DNA of 64,000 bases from positions 1,223,938-1,287,937 of the forward strand of contig JANEZZ010002239.1 of NCBI GenBank assembly GCA_026122225.1. The letters run 5' to 3'. Below, one piece after another: positions 34,373 to 44,726 of the stretch. A program made the translations under genes and the position numbers. Source of the DNA: Heloderma charlesbogerti. Lineage: Eukaryota > Chordata > Lepidosauria > Squamata > Helodermatidae. Below the pieces are notes generated by a model that worked only from the letters and a program-made list of their open reading frames with translations, was not told where the DNA came from and did no database searches. Each line of letters starts with the position of its first letter. Within the stretch, counting starts at the first letter, position 1.

Positions 34373-35112
34373 ATGCCTGTCAAGGAAGGAGGAGGTGAAG
34401 GAGAATCCCCACTGCCAGGACCGGCCCCAACCTCCCTGCAAGGGAGGACCGCCCAGGACCCAAATCCCGGGACCCCCTTCCCCAAAACAGGACTGGCTAA
34501 ACCTGGCTTTTCAGTCCCCCAAAATACCCAGTAGCCACCCTCTTAAGCCAAGGAGCACTGAAATTTGCACTCAGGTTATGCGGAGAGATCAGATCACACC
34601 AACTAAAGGTTAGTTAAAGGTTTATTAAGTGGTAGAGGAAAAGGGAATAATGGAAATAGCAAGTTACACAGAAGGTACAAAGCTAAATCACTTACTAGAT
34701 ACAGAGAGCTTCATGAATGCACACACAAAATAATAAATCTACCTGGCCTATCCTTGCATACCTAAGTATGGATCTCCCTGGATAGCAACCAGCCGTCTGC
34801 AGGTCCAGGACCACCAGGATGAAGGGAGACCCCATGCCTCAACCTCAGCCCACTTTTAAAGCCCAGCCCAGGGCAGATTTTGCCTCAGCCAATCACTGGC
34901 TCAGTCCCTGGGTGGGCCGCCCTGGCCTCCGAGAGGCTGGAACTCCCCACCACCTCCAGCTGTTGGCACTTTCTAGGTAGCAGGGGCTGCATCTGGCCTT
35001 GGGCAATGGGCGAGGAGCCTCTAGATTGCAAACAATTCCAGGTGGTTACATCCAACGTGACAGCCTGACCCGATCTTATGGCAGAAAGCAGGCCGTTATC
35101 CTTGACAATGCC
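34373..35112 (-). mobile_element. Solo LTR 4 (unrelated family) with 5-bp duplication
   Basis: A 730-bp unit (34378-35107) starts TGTCAAGGA and ends TCCTTGACA, a 9-bp terminal inverted repeat. It is flanked by a perfect 5-bp duplication ATGCC at 34373-34377 and 35108-35112. On the minus strand a TTTAAAA TATA-like box lies near 34853-34859 and an AATAAA signal near 34621-34626. These features fit a solo LTR of a retrovirus-like or Gypsy-like element. Sequence similarity to LTRs 1-3 is limited to the ends. No internal region or ORF is attached. Confidence 0.85.
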
Positions 35113-35364
35113 TTTAAAAACATAGACAATAAAACCTAAATCATTTTAAAATAAAGACAACATTACTGACAAAAAAATGTGTACTTATCAAAGGGAGAGG
35201 TGGGAGAACAGCAGGTAAGATGCCTGAGTTATTTCTTTTTTGCTAATCAAAAGAAGCCTATCACATATAAACACATAACAGATACAGGCTCACAAAATAA
35301 ATCATCACAAAGCCAGTCTGACAGGGATGTAGTCAAGACACAAATGTGGATGAACTCTGGATGA

Positions 35365-35600
35365 CTCTTCGAGTTGGATGGACCTCGAAGATCATCTAGT
35401 CCAATCACTGCTTTGAGTGCCATTTTCTTGGTAGAAAGGAGGAGTACGAAATCAAATCAATCAATCAATATCCTGCTGAAACAAGAAATCTACTGCTATA
35501 TTATCCCCCCCCCATAGGTGTCTATCCAGCCTCTGCTGGATAGTTATTAGGAATAACTCTTCCTAATATTTAGGCAAAATCTTTTTTCTTGTTGAAAACA
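35365..35600 (-). mobile_element. CR1-like LINE 3' region
   Basis: GAGTTGGATGGACCTCGAAG, ATCATCTAGTCCAATCACTG, GTGTCTATCCAGCCTCTGCT and GAATAACTCTTCCTAATATT are successive landmarks of minus-strand CR1 3' sequence. It is interrupted by a poly-C run near 35506. Confidence 0.65.
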
Positions 35601-36589
35601 TTTGACAGTAGTCGGTGCTGTCTGCGCACCAGTGGAACCCACTGCTGGCGCAACGGAGAGCTAGTGGCTCAGAAAGCCACGCGAAACAAACGGATATGGT
35701 TGGTTCCAGAAGGGCTGGTCAGTGGAGCTTGCAAAGGGGAACTCTACCGACCTGCCCCGATTGGGAAACAAGCATTTCCGCTCATTCCTGAGGTGGCTTT
35801 TAGAACTGCTGGGTCCCGCTGGGGCAATGGCATGAGCAGGAGCACATCTGGATACTTCTTACTATGTCCAGGCTAGTAACGTATCAAAAAGAGGAGAAGG
35901 TTAACCTGACATTACTTGTTCTTGAGGAAAAACCATGCTGGCTCTTGGTGATCACACCATGTCCCCCTAAGTGCTCACAGACAGACCACTTAATGATTTG
36001 TTCAGCATCAATCCTTTTTGTTATTTCCTTCTCCTTTTATTTTTACCTAAACGCTCAACTGAACTTCCATGTTCAGATTCATGGATGTCTTCACATGTGT
36101 ATACAGCCTTTAAATATGTTTATCTGCTTCCCTTCCTGTTTGGTGTGTTCCTTTTGAATACATTATACCCTTCAATCTGTACATCACAATCAAGAGTTTT
36201 ATCCCACTAGGTTTCAGTGATGCGTACTAAATTATATGTTTCTTCCTGTATTAGGATTTTAAGTGTGTCCTGTTTATTTCCCATATTCTGTGCATTGGTA
36301 CAGAGACACTGAAAACCATGGCTTTTATACCCCAAACACACACACACAGGTGTTTTTTTTTTAATTGTATATTAGTGGGTACCCACATTCTGGTTTTATT
36401 CACACTTCTGTCCCAGTATATGGCATCATGCTGTCCTCTAGGATTTCATTGCCCTCCTCCACAGGATTTTGTTTAAAGCCCTCTCGATCAGCTTTGAGAG
36501 ACTCCTTCCAAACATGTTCCTCTTGGTCCTCATGAAGTGCAACCCATCTCTCTACCTAAGTCCTTTGTCAGGGAAATGTCAAATACAAC
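35601..36589. other. No recognised gene
   Basis: Includes a short (CA)n at 36339-36348 and a T-run. The ORFs have no recognisable domain. Confidence 0.3.
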
Positions 36590-36717
36590 AGAGGTGGGCA
36601 GAAGGTAGATCTGCAGATGTTTTCGACTTCAGTCCTGAAAAGTCCCTGCCAACATGGCCAATGGTCAGGAATGCTAGGAGGTGAAGTCCAAAACACCTGG
36701 AGATCTACTTGACACCA
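36590..36717. mobile_element. Palindromic MITE related to family E
   Basis: GAGGTGGGCAGAAGGTAGAT and its counterpart AGATCTACTTGACACCATCT bound CAGATGTTTTCGACTTCAGT and its complement. It is related to the element at 16984. Confidence 0.5.
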
Positions 36718-36719
36718 TC

Positions 36720-37525
36720 TGTGTAGGTCAGGAACCTCTTTCAGAATTCTCTCTTTCTAGATCACAACTTTCATCAGAAAGAAGCAACTAGAACACCACC
36801 TGCGCCTCAAGGCCCTTCACCTTCCTACCCAAAGTGTGGCAGTAACATTTGTTCACACACAGATTGGCACAAAGGGATAATGGTCAGTTGGCCTGATGAG
36901 TCCTGGCAAGTTTCCTGTCACATTCTGGATATGTGCACCAGGGAGACAGCATTCCTCCAGCGAAGCTTCCAGAAGAGAACATTCCTTTGGTTAGCTTTTC
37001 TTGTTTGGACTTTTTTACTTCTCACTTCCTCTGTTTTCTCAAATCCTTTGCCTTTTCTCCCTAGTATCTGAGCTTGGTCCTCTCCTGTCACCCACTCCTT
37101 CCTTGGATGTTGCCACAGGGAAAGCTGAGTGATGGTTTCTCTAATGGACAGCTCTTCCATAGATAGGTTTAAAGCTATGCCTGCTTCACAGGCAAGTCTC
37201 TACATTTTAATTCCAGAAATAGGAGTTGTCAATTAGAAAACTAAGCAAGTGCTCCAATTTACATTGATTATGCTCAATGATGTTGTCAATCAATCTCACT
37301 CGCTTCTCAACTACCTTCTTTCATTCAGTCCAAACATTATCTCTAAGAATAGCTCCTTTCTAACCATCAGAATTAAACACTGTGTATTAGAGTGTATAAA
37401 GGGGGGCATGTGGGAACTCTATGAACATTTAGATTAATAGCCTCATGCAGAAAGAAAGAGAGAAAGAAATATTGGAAAGGCCATTTTAGCTGTAAATGTG
37501 TCACCTTTTAAATACTGAGATCCAT
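36720..37525. other. No recognised gene
   Basis: No supported exon or repeat. Confidence 0.3.
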
Positions 37526-37614
37526 ACAGTGTGATCCTATGCATATTTATTCAGAAGGAAACCCCTCTGTGTTCAGTCTGGGGCTTTACTCCCTAGAAAG
37601 TGTGTTTAGGATTT
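37526..37614. mobile_element. MITE family G
   Basis: GTGTGATCCTATGCATATTT followed by TTCAGAAGGAAACCCC and CCTAGAAAGTGTGTTTAGGA fits family G. Degraded. Confidence 0.45.
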
Positions 37615-38145
37615 CCACTTCAGTGACTGAATCTGGCACAGCTTCAAGGGTATAAAAACTTTCAAAAAAATTATAATGTCATAAATGGGGCAAAACAAAC
37701 TTATAATTAGATCTACAGTGGTTCTGAACTGAACCAGAAAGCCTTTTATCAAAAGCTTTTGTAGTTAAGGGTCTGTCCATTAATCACAGCATATCTCTAC
37801 AATTCCCGTTCTATATTTATAAGGCTTGTTTTAGTTTAAAAATGGAAAGGGCAAAGGGGAAGGGTGTGGTTACATGAAGAAGAAGCGTTGCCAAAAGGGG
37901 CATTTGGGGGCAGCTGGGGGTTCCCCTAATACTCTGATGTCTGAGGGCCACCTTGGTTAAGCATGCCTAAATTGATATATGATTAGGCTATAACATTTGA
38001 TTAAATATAAATTTATATACCATTAGGCTAGGTGATACTGACAGAATTAGGGCCTATAAAAGGTGAAAGTATAAGTATGGTTTAATGTTTCTACTCAAAA
38101 CAAAACTTTTTGAGCAAAGCTTTATCCAATAAGTGTATCAGACCT

Positions 38146-38232
38146 TACACTGTGATCTTATGAGTACTTAATTAGGAAGTAACTATTGAAATCAATGGGG
38201 CTTCCTTCAAAGCAAGGTGTTTAAGACTGTGC
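38146..38232. mobile_element. MITE family G
   Basis: ACTGTGATCTTATGAGTACT with AATCAATGGGGCTTCCTTCA matches the family G arms. Degraded. Confidence 0.45.
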
Positions 38233-39321
38233 TTTTTTCAACCTGTGTCGTGGTAAATATCTAAGATCCTTGCACTTGTTGGGGAAAAATAACCCACCCG
38301 CTCAAGAAGGTAAATTATTACATTTACAATTCACTTGTCTAAGGCAACAAAAGATGGTATTAATGTATTTCTTTTGCAGAAATTCCAAGCAACTTTTCCT
38401 TGTTAATCGAGCCACAGAGCAGGCCATCTACTATATCAGAGAAGTTTTCAAGTTTGATTTGCCATAGCTGTTGAACAACAGCATCTGGATCAAACAAGGT
38501 TGTGCCGCTTGCCATCCACCTGTTTCTCAAGTGCAACCAGGCAAAATAAAGCTTTTCTGACCACTTCTGCTTCCAATTTAGAAGGAAATGATTGTGTACA
38601 ATCCAACCTGATGCCTTTTATACTACATCACAAAGCAATCCACTGTCACTTAGTGTTCTGGGTCTGTCAGTCACCCAGATTAATGTGATTTTAGGTAAAC
38701 TATCAGCACCACCTTGATTCAGTCCAGAACAATTTTGTTGGAGGGAGGGAATATTTTATATGTTACCCTCTCCATTCTAACAAAAATCTTGATCCATAAA
38801 AAAGATTTTCCCTTTAAAAAGCGAACTTACTAAGCACATGGTAGGACCACACATTCAGATATAAAGGATTCTTTGCTTTTTGGAAAATGTTTGAACATAG
38901 TGGGATGGAAAAGAGTTTTATATATTGTAACTCTGATTTGCTTGTCTACGTAGTAATTATCTTAATGTAGTTTATTTAGGTTTAGATTGTTAAGGCCTCT
39001 TTTTGGCAACAAGTGGCCTGCAAAGCAGCTTGCAGTAAAACCACAAAACATAACATAGTGTTATAAAAGTTATCGTTTCTAAAACAAGGTCTAAAAGACA
39101 GATGCTAACAGCAGTTCCTGGAATTAAAAGAGAAACAGCCCTGGTTCTCAGAAAGCTTGGTAGAATAAAAATAATTCTTCACAGGTCTACTACAGATCAC
39201 TTGGTAAGGCATCTGTCATTACAAGAATCTTAGATCCGAAAGGAATAATCATGGAAAATTAAATATTGCAAGAAATGCTGGGTGTTATTTTGAGACCCTG
39301 CATATTTTGCATGGACCCTTG
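38233..39321. other. No recognised gene
   Basis: No recognised exon or repeat. A 65-codon frame at 38270-38467 has no identifiable domain. Confidence 0.3.
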
Positions 39322-39626
39322 TTGTTCAGTTGTTAAGTCATGTCCAACTCTTCGTGACCCCATGGACCATAGCATGCCAGGCCTTCCTGTCCTCCGCTCT
39401 TTCCCAGAGTGTGCTCAAGTTCATATTCATTGCATCGGTGATGCTATCTAGCCATCTCATCCTCTGCCATTCCCTTCTCCTTTTGCCTTCAATCTTTCCC
39501 AGTATCAGGGTCTTTTCCAGTGACTTTTCTCTTCGCATTAGGTGGCCAAAATATTTGAGCTTCAGCTTCAGTATCTGTCCTTCCAGTGAGCACTCAGGGT
39601 TGATTTCCTTTAGGATGCACTGATTT
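39322..39626 (-). mobile_element. BovB-type element, 3' part
   Basis: The BovB terminus (complement of GAGTTGGACATGACTTAACA) is at the left edge. The C-terminal coding part (LKLKYFGHLMRRE and the WLDSITDAMNMNLSTLWERA block) is on the minus strand up to 39626, where a family C element begins. The upstream BovB-associated segment resumes on the same strand at 40109-40292, so the two parts probably belong to one element. Confidence 0.8.
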
Positions 39627-40108
39627 GTAGGGGTGCACGAAAGCCACTTACCTGGTCTTGCAGCTTTTCGCAGTGGGGGGGAGGCGCTTCGCTGCTCTCC
39701 CCCCGAAGTTCAGGCCGGGGGGGGAGGCTTCCCGCCTCGCCCAGCCGAAATTCAGGCTGGGGGGGGAGGCTTCCCGCCTCGCCCGGCCAAATTTCAGGCC
39801 GGGGAGGAGGCGCCTCGCCTCGCCCGGCCGTGAAATAAAAAGTTAAAAAAAAAAATGCCCCCGTGATAGGCTACGTGACGATTAACGTAGCCTATCATGG
39901 CTAGATCTGCAAAGTCAGCCGTGATAGGCTACGTAAATCGTCACGTAGCCTATCACGGGTGACTTTAAAAAAAAAAAAAAAAAAGCATGTACGCAAATGG
40001 CGGCCCCCATAGGGAGCCGCCATTCGCGTTCCTTATTTGGTCGCTGTAGTTTACGTAAAGATTTATGTAGACTACGGCGAAAATAAGGGCAACGCAAATA
40101 GCCTACAT
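39627..40108. mobile_element. Hairpin-chain element, family C copy 3
   Basis: It begins TAGGGGTGCACGAAA. A GC-rich zone with a 42-bp tandem repeat follows (units starting 39709, 39751 and 39793). Then come two GTGATAGGCTACGT hairpins (39861-39898, 39920-39957), an A-run, the hairpin ACGCAAATGGCGGC / GCCGCCATTCGCGT, and the hairpin TAGTTTACGTAAAG..ATGTAGACTA. The module order is the reverse of copy 2. It lies between two parts of a BovB-type element. The right AGGGATGT end is missing. Confidence 0.6.
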
Positions 40109-40292
40109 ATGGGGTTTTCTTGGCAAGAATACTGGAGTGGGTTGCCATTTCCTTCTCCAGTGGACCACATTTTGTCAGAACTCTCTGCCATGACCTGTCC
40201 ATCTTGGGTGGCCCTGCACAGCATAGCTTATGGCTTTACTGAGTTATGCAAGCCCCTTCACCACAACAAGGCAGTGATCCATGAAGGGGGCA
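40109..40292 (-). mobile_element. BovB-associated segment
   Basis: Matches the segment at 3141-3345 in reverse: GGTTTTCTTGGCAAGAATAC through GGCAGTGATCCATGAAGG. It is on the same strand as the BovB tail at 39322-39626. Confidence 0.7.
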
Positions 40293-40724
40293 TGGATCCT
40301 AGAAGGAGGCAAAATTACTTTGTTCAAGCACTTTGCCTCCTTCATGGGATCTCTGACAATGGAAGCCATGCCACCACATTCTAGGACAGGAAAACACTGA
40401 CCCTCAACTATATCCTATATTCAATTAACAAAACAAAACAAAAATCTGTCAGTTTAACATGTTGTGTTAAGTGCTTTCCTTATTCACTCAAGCTTCAAAA
40501 TGTCTGGAAATTACATGTTATTTAGGCAATATGCATATGGTATGGTATCCTGTGCTATGGTTAATTCCAGCTTCACCACTTCCTTAGAGCTGGATGGTTG
40601 TTGTTGGCAGAGGACGTAAATCCCAGATTTGTCTGTTCACTGGAATAGACACATGGAGTCCATGCAGCTGAAGCCATTATGCAACTGAAGCTACCATTCC
40701 ACTTTACAAGTACCCAACTGGCAA
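40293..40724. other. No recognised gene
   Basis: A small inverted repeat, GAAGGAGGCAAA (40302-40313) against TTTGCCTCCTTC (40332-40343), lies next to the BovB segment. Otherwise unrecognised. Confidence 0.3.
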
Positions 40725-40855
40725 CACAATCTTTTAATGTTCTTAATGTTCTAATGTTGTACTGTTTTAATATCCTTATTTTTATTGTTTTACATTTCTA
40801 GGTACTTTTAGCAAAAAAAGAAGCAGTATTTAAATGTTAATAAATAAGATTTGTC
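40725..40855 (+). mobile_element. Degraded L2-like LINE 3' end
   Basis: ATTTTTATTGTTTTACATTT followed by AGCAGTATTTAAATGTTAAT and AAATAAG resembles the tail end of L2-type elements (compare 5900-5950). Weak. Confidence 0.35.
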
Positions 40856-41845
40856 CATTCCTACCTCAACCTCCTATTTGTAATATGAAGATAATACTGA
40901 CCTGCCTTATATAGTTGTTATAAGAACTGCAACAAGATAATATAGAGAAGCACTTTAAATGCTCCGAAGTACTTACAAATGCTAATCGAATATAATTATT
41001 TGATTGCCTAGAACTGAGGTATATGGAAATGCCCTCAGATTCATAGCACACACAGAGAAACTATATGGTTCTGACCTTGGCAATTGTTCAATTTTGAACC
41101 AACAGTAAGTTTTAAATTTTATTTTACCCCCTAGATGCCACCACAGTGCTTGTAAATTAAATCTCTATTGTTTGTTCAACGTACTCCTGCCCACCCACCA
41201 TAGTCCCATGCCACTTTTTCCTTTCGGCTTCCTGCGATGCCCCTTTGTTATAGGAACCCAAGTTATTAATTTCATTGTCAAGGAAAGCAGAGCTATTTCC
41301 TAGGTAATGAGAAAAAGAGAAAAGGCCTTGATGATACATTTAGGAAACTCCTCACAGCACTTGAAAATGGTTATTGCTGCAGACCTAGATTTCCCAGTTC
41401 ATTTTGCACCATCAGCATTTCCAGGAGCCTTGTTCAGATTATGTACAACCTAGTATGTCAAGCTCCACCAGGAATGCCCCAAAGATTGCAGCACTAGTAT
41501 GAATTCTCCAGTCTGCTCAGTTTGACCCGGGTGATAGCACCACTTGTCTCTGGTTTATTTACCATTTCTTTTTTCATTTCATTCTTTATCATTTACAGTT
41601 AGGGCAATGCCTTTTTGCTAATGGGGGGGGGGCAACACTGCAAATTGATAATAAAGGTGTCTGCCTTATATACAGACCCATGAATTCTGTGAATGGAATC
41701 AGGGGATTTCACTGCTGTTTCTGGCTATATCCACATGCTTTGTTGACCTGTGCATGCAAACAAGGGAGGGACCCTCTCATTTGCAATAATATAAACATGA
41801 GAACTGGACTTGTTGCATTTGGCCCCAATAACCAGCACATAGTCT
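40856..41845. other. No recognised gene
   Basis: No supported exon or repeat. A poly-G run lies near 41622-41631. Confidence 0.3.
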
Positions 41846-41985
41846 GAAGGCACATGAGGCAGCCACCTTGCTGAAGTTAAGCAGGTTTGGGTCTGGTCAG
41901 TGCTTGGAGGGGAGACCACCTGGGAACCACATGTAGCCACCTTGAGTTCCATGATGCAAGAAAGGTGGGATGTAAATAAAATAAC
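41846..41985 (+). mobile_element. 5S rRNA-derived SINE (SINE3 type)
   Basis: CTGAAGTTAAGCAGGTTTGG and GTCAGTGCTTGGAGGGGAGA, then CCACCTGGGAACC (41868-41936), follow the internal control region and 3' half of 5S rRNA with a few changes. The rest (CCACCTTGAGTTCCATGATG, AAGGTGGGATGTAAATAAAA) resembles a LINE 3' end of the L2 type. It is a retroposed SINE, not a 5S gene: the 5' third is degraded and the 3' end is foreign. A (CA)n tract starts ten bases later. Confidence 0.8.
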
Positions 41986-41992
41986 CAACTTC

Positions 41993-41994
<2 letters not shown>

Positions 41995-42030
<36 letters not shown>
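41995..42030. repeat. (AC)n microsatellite
   Basis: Eighteen uninterrupted AC units. Low-complexity frames across it are artefacts. Confidence 0.95.
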
Positions 42031-42034
<4 letters not shown>

Positions 42035-42422
42035 TTGACCAGTTGTTGTGTTATTGTATAACCAGAAACATGGTCATCATCAGCAACAGACAGTATTTAT
42101 AATACTTATAAATCATTACATGAGTAATGACTGCAAATTATTTCAGGAAATTAGATGAAGAGATTAAGGAAGACTACATACCAGCCACAATAAGTAAAGG
42201 CATGAAGAAAAATGGTCAGTACATTAAACAGTATGATATATAGGGGGGATTGGTCAGTGTAGTTCATCCCCTGTTTATACAACATAGAGCCCTATGCAGA
42301 GTTTATATAGTTCACCGTATTATTTATTTTTATTTTTTCTTGATTATATTTTCAATTCTAATATTAGATTCAATATATTCCTTCCCCAACTGTTATGCAA
42401 CCACTCTGAATCTGGCAAATGG

Positions 42423-42813
42423 GACTAGGGATATACAAGAATTTTGCTTCTATTCGTTTAAGTTCAGAACTTGCCCTGTTTGCACCATGAATGAAAATGC
42501 AAGTACGTTTTGCAGGCAAAGCTGGCAATGTTCATTTACAAAACGTGTAGTTTTTTTTGGGGGGGGGGAATTGCCCTTTGGAAATGTACATTTTGGAAAC
42601 ATGCATTTTTACACTTAAGTATATGTGAGGAAAGTATGCATATGAATGCGTACTTTAAAAAGCTGTGCATCCAAATATGCACTTTTCCTGTTCAAATAAG
42701 AGTGGGGAGGAGCTTGCAATCAGGAATGGAAACAAGGCGGACCAAGCTTCCAAGTAGAACTCAGAGAACCACAATGAGCTTGGGTCTTGCCAATTCTCCC
42801 ATCCCTAATGTAA
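42423..42813. mobile_element. Non-autonomous DNA transposon, family H
   Basis: The left end is CTAGGGATATACAAGAATTT and the right end AATTCTCCCATCCCTAATG. In 60110-60528 the same two ends occur in the opposite orientation (TAGGGATGGGAGAA ... CTTGTACATCCCTA). The body holds repeated TGCATTTTT-like words. No transposase. Confidence 0.6.
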
Positions 42814-42861
42814 TGTACTTCACTTGATCATCCAAAAGATAGCCTTGGACACATCGTCTAA

Positions 42862-42982
42862 TGGCACGATCCTGTACAAGTCTACTCAGAAGTAAGTCCC
42901 ATTATAACGGGGCTTATTCCTAGGTAATAAGTTCCATTGAACTCAATAGGAATTCTTTATAAATGGGCACAGGATTGCACTG
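42862..42982. mobile_element. MITE family G (longer copy)
   Basis: ACGATCCTGTACAAGTCTAC, TCAGAAGTAAGTCCCATTAT and TTCCATTGAACTCAATAGGA, ending GCACAGGATTGCACT, form an inverted pair of ends. Confidence 0.6.
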
Positions 42983-44378
42983 ATAATGAGACAAACCAGC
43001 TAGCAAATTCACAATGACTTTCCTCCTAGCTTCCTCATAAATATCACAATACTGAATATAGTGAGAAAAGTTTTCTAGCTCCATAAATTCAGAGTCCCTA
43101 GAAATATTGTGATGGCACTGTCTGAAAACTAACGGTCGAATAGCTTTAACTGAAGATAACAAATAATGGAAATAGATCTCTAGAACATGAGTTATTTTAA
43201 AATAATAAAGAAAAGACAAAATTAATGTTTTCTGAATCTTCTCCATATCCAGGACAGCATATGTCTCCCTCAGTTGGGGGGGGGGGTTAAGTGTGTTTCT
43301 GCTTCAGAGTCCTTTCTGCTTTTAGAAATATATAGATATATGGGTAAATTTTAAATGATTGCATTTTAGTTTCATGCCTGCTTGTCCAGCTAGTCTGATT
43401 TGGGTTTTGTTTTGTTTTTTGCCTACTAAGAATAGTGCTGACAAATTGGAGGGATTAAGGGAGCTTTAACCCATTTAAGGAGCTTATCAAATATGAAATA
43501 TGAATTAAGCTAAAGGGCATGATCATGTTTAACTTGATGTCCCAAAGAAAGTGCAAACAATTATTCTCTATCACTGCAGACAAGGGAACTAAAGACAAAG
43601 ATTCCAGTCCAAAGATTTCTCAGCCTATCCCCTGCGTGCAGCAGTGTGTAAGGGTGTGCACATATATACCCAAACGAAAGACTGCTGTCAGTATTCAGGA
43701 TGTGGACAGAGTCCTTGGGCCAGCATTTGCTTCTTTGACCCGTGCCCTGTATAGCTACTTACATGTGGCCAGGAGACAGGGCTGACTGATTCAGTTCAGG
43801 AAGTAGTCAATGAAGCACTACTTCATTGGAAGCAGTTCAGGAAGCCTCTTTTTGTCAAAGGGAGTGGAATGGTACCTATCACCCTGAAGGATGTGCAGTG
43901 AGGCCACTTTTGGAATACCCACCAGTGAGATGAAGAGTCTAAAAACCAAGGATTAAAGTCCAGAGAGGGAATAAAATATTGTACAGAGCACCAAAGACTA
44001 TAAACATCTACTAGTTTCCTTCTATGCATAGCAGACATTTTTTATCCCCTGTATGCCTTCATTGCAAGTAAGAGGCAGCCCTTTTTATATCAATACAGAG
44101 ATCATCAAGTCTCCAGGACCAGCACCAGATTCAGATGCTGTACCCTGTGGTGAAAGTGTAAACAGCACAGTGTGTACACAACTGCAGCAAGACATAAAGG
44201 AAATTACTGCTAAGATGCCTCTAAGTGCTAAGTGCCAGTCCTGGCTTCCTTTCTTGCTGGCACTGGGCCTGTTTTATTTCCCTTGGCCTCCATTTCCTCC
44301 TTCTATCCCTCCCTTGGGAATGTTACCTCTTTATGCTGCCTTACCTCAGTTACTTCTTTCCCCCTGTTTCTTTAGCCT
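42983..44378. other. No recognised gene
   Basis: AT-rich with a poly-G run near 43277. The frames of 88-123 codons here have no recognisable domain. Confidence 0.3.
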
Positions 44379-44726
44379 AGGGTGGCCACGTGTCCCCTTT
44401 TACAGAGGACAGTCCTCTATTTGAAAGACCGTCAAGAGAACCATCCTCTATTTGAAGGTAGCCTCTATTTGAAATGCCTTCTTGTCCAATTCAACTTTAA
44501 AGCAAAAGAACCATAAGAACTGTTGCCCGTCAATAGTTAGCACCTGGACAGCAGGCTGAGCAGGCCAGCACACCGGCCCCGTGGGTCAGATTTTTTTTAT
44601 TTTTATTATTAAATTTATTAATCGCCCATCTGGCTGGTCACCCAGCCACCCTGGGCAATGTACAAAATACAATAAAAACAGTTTAAAACAATAAAATTCT
44701 ACAATAAAAACATTTTCTAAAATACC

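Noticed and set aside
39633..39846. Repetitive 62-66-codon frames (QAGGGGFPPRPA units) as a repeat protein
   Set aside because: Encoded by the 42-bp tandem repeat in a non-coding family C element; open in two frames at once.
41846..41936. Functional 5S rRNA gene
   Set aside because: The 5' third is degraded and the 3' end is a LINE-like tail.
41725..42030. 101-codon frame starting in cysteine-valine repeats
   Set aside because: Translation of the (AC)n microsatellite.
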